Below are positions 60,180 to 64,000 of a stretch of 64,000 nt of DNA, in pieces. The stretch is from Mesostigma viride (taxonomy: Eukaryota > Streptophyta > Mesostigmatophyceae > Mesostigmatales > Mesostigmataceae). Both the position numbers and the translations under genes were made by a program. The stretch's first letter is position 1. Each line of letters opens with the position of its first letter. The notes under the pieces were generated by a model, which was not told the origin of the DNA, ran no database searches, and saw only the letters and a list, made by a program, of their open reading frames with translations. Location: assembly GCA_009746045.1 (NCBI GenBank), contig RPFO01000084.1, positions 1,294,176-1,358,175 on the forward strand, given 5' to 3'.

Positions 60180-63100
60180 ATGGCGAGCATGATGCACGGG
60201 TCTGTCGATGACTACATGATGGGTGGCATGCCTGCCGATGGCGGGCCTGAGCAGGAGGCCCGTGAGTTTGCCCGCAATTTCGAGGAAACTGTGCAAAGCA
60301 TTCGTACGGATACACCCCTCTATCCCGGGTCGTCTAAGATGGCCCTCGCGACGTCTTTGGAACTCCTGTCTCTGCTTGGCAAGAACAGCGCATCCGCCGT
60401 GTTTGCCGATGAGCTCTCCAACATACTACCACCGGGCAACCAGTTTCCAGAGTCGGTGGCCAAGGCAAAGTCTGTGATGAATAATTTAGGGCTGGGTTAC
60501 CAAGTGTACGATGCGTGCCCATGCGACGAGTATCTGTATAAAGACAAGACTGTAAAGCAATGCCCCGTTTGCAAGCTGAACCGGTATGAGACCTATGAAG
60601 ACCGGAGTGGAGAGACGGTTGTGACCACCAGACCGCATCGGCAGGTTCGCAAGTTTTCCCTGAAGGACCGGATCAGGGGCCTTTTCAGAATACCGGTGAT
60701 GGCCAAAGCATTTAGGTACGCGGTGGACAACCGAAGCAAGGAGCCTGACCACCCGCAGAAGAAGATCCACGGGATTAAAGGTCAGTTTGGCGCTGTCGTT
60801 TCCGCTTTTTTAAAAAATATTTCCCTTGCCAAGCTTGTTCTTGTGCACCGCTGCTGTTGAAGTGTTGATCCTCAAGGTATGCTGATTTAATTGTGGCTCT
60901 GGCTCGTGCAGCAAGGTACCTGGACTAAGTTTTGCATGCATGTTTGCTTTTTTCCTTGGTTTGAACTGTTTTCTTGTGCGTCCCTGAGTGCAGATACAAG
61001 GGCCTGGCAGCGGCTTTTGGACTTGTTCCCTGAGCTTGCATCTGATCCGAGAAATCTTTTCATCGGATGCTGCTTTGACGGTGTATGCCCTCGCTACTGG
61101 CTGGACACATATTCCTGCTGGCCATCATTGCATGGTCTGTTTTTTCAATCTGCCCGAGTGGGCCCACATCAACAAGCATTTCTGCCCCATGGTCCTCCTG
61201 GTGGGGGCACACCGAGGGCGAGCCCCAAAAAAGATGCGCATCTTCTTGGACCTATTCGTAGACGAGCTAATAGATCGAGCTTTTCAAAGGGTTTTATATA
61301 TGTGATGTACTTGACGACGCCAAGGGGGGATTCCAAACTGCATTCATACGTGTGGTGCTGCTGATGACCATGCATGACTATCCCGCATTTTCAAAGCTGA
61401 TCAACATGCCGGATGCAGGGTATGACGGGTGTTTAAAACATGGCCCAAAGTGGAAGGGGACGTATTTTTCAAACGGCAAGATTGTATTCCTGGGCAATGA
61501 CTGCATGCTCCCTGACACTGACCCACGTCGTGTTACCACGCAGCCCGACCCGGGTGACATGACTTATGCTGAATATCTGAACCATTGTGAGGACAGCGAG
61601 CGCCTACCTGAGGCCTTTTCGCGGCTTCCGTACTGGCCAGACCTGCAACGCCGGAATGCCATTGACGAGTTCCACCTGGCTTCGAATTTCTTCCTTCGCC
61701 TCGGGAATTGCACGAGTGGTAAGATATTTGATCTTTGTCATTGTTAAACTGGATGGTATTTTTAGTCTTGGAAGTTTGCTGCACGCATGCCACCTTATGC
61801 CCAAAAGGAACTTAATAAACTTTTTTTATGTGTTTTTATGGTTGCGTATTTGGGTGCACATGCAGGTGAAGCTGCCACCAGGTCGGTACGGCATCGCCTC
61901 AAGGAGCCCAATCTGAGCCCTGACTTGTGGATGACCAAGGAGGAGACCACAACGGTTGCTGCTGATGGAACGGAGAAGACCACAGTCAAATACAAGGGCA
62001 GTCAGCCAGTTTTTCAGCTGTCCAAGAGCGAGAAGAACGAGATCTGTGGTGAGTTGTGCGGCTGAGCATGGTTATGATTTCATAGTCCATGCTGCTTATA
62101 AAAGTTTATTTCAACAGAATGCTTATTCCAAGTACTCGTCTTTTCCATTTCAAGGCAAGACTTTTCCATTTCAATGCATGTCCTTGTAGCTATACTTAAT
62201 CCTTGTTTTATTAAATGGATCAAAATGTCTGAAGCTAACTCTCACTTTTCCTGTTGTTAGCTGTTTCTAGTTTGTTGCATGTTTAAGTGTTTTCCGTTAA
62301 AAGATGTGGCTTAAATCTCACAGTTTGTGTTGCTATTTTATGTGGGCATGTTCTTTTATGCAGATCTTGAGAGGCACATCAACAAGTCCTTGCCAGACTG
62401 CTTCACGGGAAACATCGTTGGGCTGCTGGCGCAGGGGAAGCCAGAGCACAAGGCCAAGACCCACGATAAGATTGTTTATTGGTGCAAGTATCTGCCGGTT
62501 TTGCTGCGCGGTCGTTTGCATCCGCGCGCACGGAGCGCGTTCCTTGAAGCTTCCGCAGCCTGGGACTGTGCCTTCAGCGGCCGCAGGGGCAGCTCGATGA
62601 AGTAGGGAAGATGATGGTGCGGTCAGCGGTGGCCATGGAGCGGGTGATACCCGCCAGTGAAATGTCCCGCTCCATGCATGCTGCAACACATTTGGCAGCC
62701 CAGATATCTGAGCTCGGCCTTCCTGACGGTCGGAACATGGCCTGGGGTGAGCGTGAGATGCAGGCGGTCACAGCGGGCCATATGTCTAATGTAAATGTGG
62801 AGAAGTCAATCCAGCGTTCATTCAACGAGTTCGAGGAGCTGACGTACCTGTCATACTTCATCCATGAGCAGACCGGGGTAAGTAATTTCTCACTGTATAT
62901 GATTGTTTTGATTGTGATTTTTTTTTGTTCGGTTGAGTCGTTTGCAGTTTTGCTTGGTTTTTTCTTGCCATGCATCCTTTCTGATAGCATGTCTTCTTTT
63001 TCCCTCCATGCCTGGATGCATCTGATGTCACATTGTGCAGATTAAGAGCAAGTACTACATTTGGGATGTTTTGACCACCGACCCCTCGCGCATGGTTGAG

Positions 63101-64000
63101 CTGGGCCGCCGCCGACGCCAAAATCATTACCGCTTTTCTTCAGGCGAGCTTGAGGAGGTGCGGGCGCTGTTGGTGGGGGATGCACTGCAGCGCGCGACTT
63201 ACACCGATCCGGAGAAGAATGGTGACCAGGAGTACTGGTAAGCTCGCCCCTTGTTTTGGACATTTTCTTGACATTTGCTAGTTAAAGTTGATCAGGCTTT
63301 GCGGATGTGGACTCCATACGTTGTTTATTGCACAGTAGTCCAGCTGTTTGAGTGTTTTGGTGATGACAAGCTTTGCATTTTTGGCCCTCAAACTTAATTG
63401 TTGACCATAGTAACGCTGTTGTGTACCTGCTATTGTGCTTGCGTGCATGTTCTGTATGCAGGGCGCACTACTGCAAGGAGTTGGGTCACGTGCAGCATTG
63501 GGCTGCGTTGAACAAGGCGCCTCTGGTGCCTGAGCGCATCAAGGCAGCTGTGGCAGGCGTGCGAGACAAAGCGGATGAATTCGACAAAGTGCGTATGTAT
63601 GGGTTCAACTATCGCACGGAGCACGCTGATCGCACGCAAGCTCGGCGGCACCAAAATTCTGGCATCGCGTACCACCAGCCTGATGGCGCGTTGCAGTTTG
63701 GGCACATAACACACATTTTGCAAACTGCCCTAGCATCGCCCATGCCAGCATGGGGATCGCAGTTGGTGCTGCATGAGGGTTGAGCTTTTCGACCCTGGTC
63801 ATGTCGCTCACCTTCCTAGTGAGAGGTTGATTGTGATCAGCAGTGCCGACGCCCCACGTAGCCCCAAGTTTGTTTTGCCAACATCGGTCAGTTCATGCAG
63901 TGGGGTATGTGGTCGACAAGTCGTTTGCGCCTGAAATGGTGGTGATTCCAGCCAAGCTGCCGTGGAACATGGTCAATGACGCGCAGGGCCCTTTGAGTAA
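60180..64000 (+). CDS. CACTA TNP2-type transposase, multi-exon, partial
   Basis: The enzyme that would cut and move the element. Start at ATG 60180 (MASMMHGSVDD). Exons supported by GT-AG sites: 60180-60780, 60994-61718, 61866-62048, 62364-62877, 63041-63237, 63462 onward. Phases agree at every junction. TNP2 family blocks: LPPGNQFPESVAKAKSVMNN, LGLGYQVYDACPCDEYLY, CPVCKLNRYE, ELASDPRNLFIGCCFDG, FNLPEWAHINKHF, LLMTMHDYPAFSKL, NGKIVFLGND and LPYWPDLQRRNAIDEFHL. Single-base shifts break exons at about 61143 and 61275 (exon 2), 62585 (exon 4) and 63779 (last exon). Most lie in or beside short homopolymers, so they are probably errors. The frame is still coding at the window edge (VVDKSFAPEMVVIPAKLPW). 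Confidence 0.85.

Larger units (their letters stand above)
59972..64000 (+). mobile_element. CACTA (En/Spm)-like DNA transposon, 5' part
   Basis: Defined by the TNP2-type transposase and the subterminal-like hairpins. The terminal inverted repeat beginning CACTA could not be located with confidence; a CACTAATTT at about 59577 is a weak candidate. The element continues beyond the right edge. Confidence 0.65.

Overview
The window is eukaryotic nuclear DNA made almost entirely of nested transposable elements plus fragments of one intron-rich host gene. GT-AG introns, Copia-type LTR elements, a DIRS-type element with split direct repeats (the architecture of algal elements such as TOC1 and kangaroo) and a CACTA-type transposase fit a green alga or another photosynthetic protist. 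No sequence identifies the species. I see no bacterial operons, rRNA, convincing tRNA or CRISPR array.

Layout. Positions 1-23921 and 24697-48653 are two near-identical copies of one ~24 kb segment, separated by a 124-base run of N (23922-24045) and a short unique stretch. Each copy holds a minus-strand DIRS-like element (gag, RT-RNase H, tyrosine recombinase). A plus-strand Copia-like element (called A; copies 1201-16542 and 25897-41271) has inserted near the end of its RNase H reading frame, with target duplication GAACA. A minus-strand Copia-like element (called B; 3063-11571 and 27759-36299) has inserted at the end of A's gag, with target duplication CGGTG. Both copies carry the same nested insertions, so they derive from one locus, either as a very recent tandem duplication or as two haplotypes joined in assembly. 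Small indels put frameshifts at different places in the two copies, while other frameshifts are shared.

Right of the DIRS element (20237-23921 and 44965-50417) are exons of an unrecognised minus-strand host gene. It encodes a Lys/Ala/Glu-rich protein with a 24-bp minisatellite, and the assembly gap falls inside that minisatellite. A third Copia-like element, C (50418-58864, plus strand, target duplication ATTGT, LTRs that read as identical), lies inside a coding exon of this gene; the reading frame resumes at 58865-58982. From about 60180 to the right edge is a multi-exon CACTA/TNP2-type transposase gene preceded by two related perfect hairpins.

The most unusual signal is shared by A, B and C. 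Their reverse transcriptase and RNase H are Copia-like, but a retropepsin-like domain lies between integrase and reverse transcriptase instead of before integrase. The RT catalytic box reads HGDD instead of YVDD, and the integrase ends in a W-x-GP-like module. B and C also have LTRs bounded by AGTT...AACT rather than TG...CA. Together these suggest a distinct, possibly undescribed Copia-related lineage.
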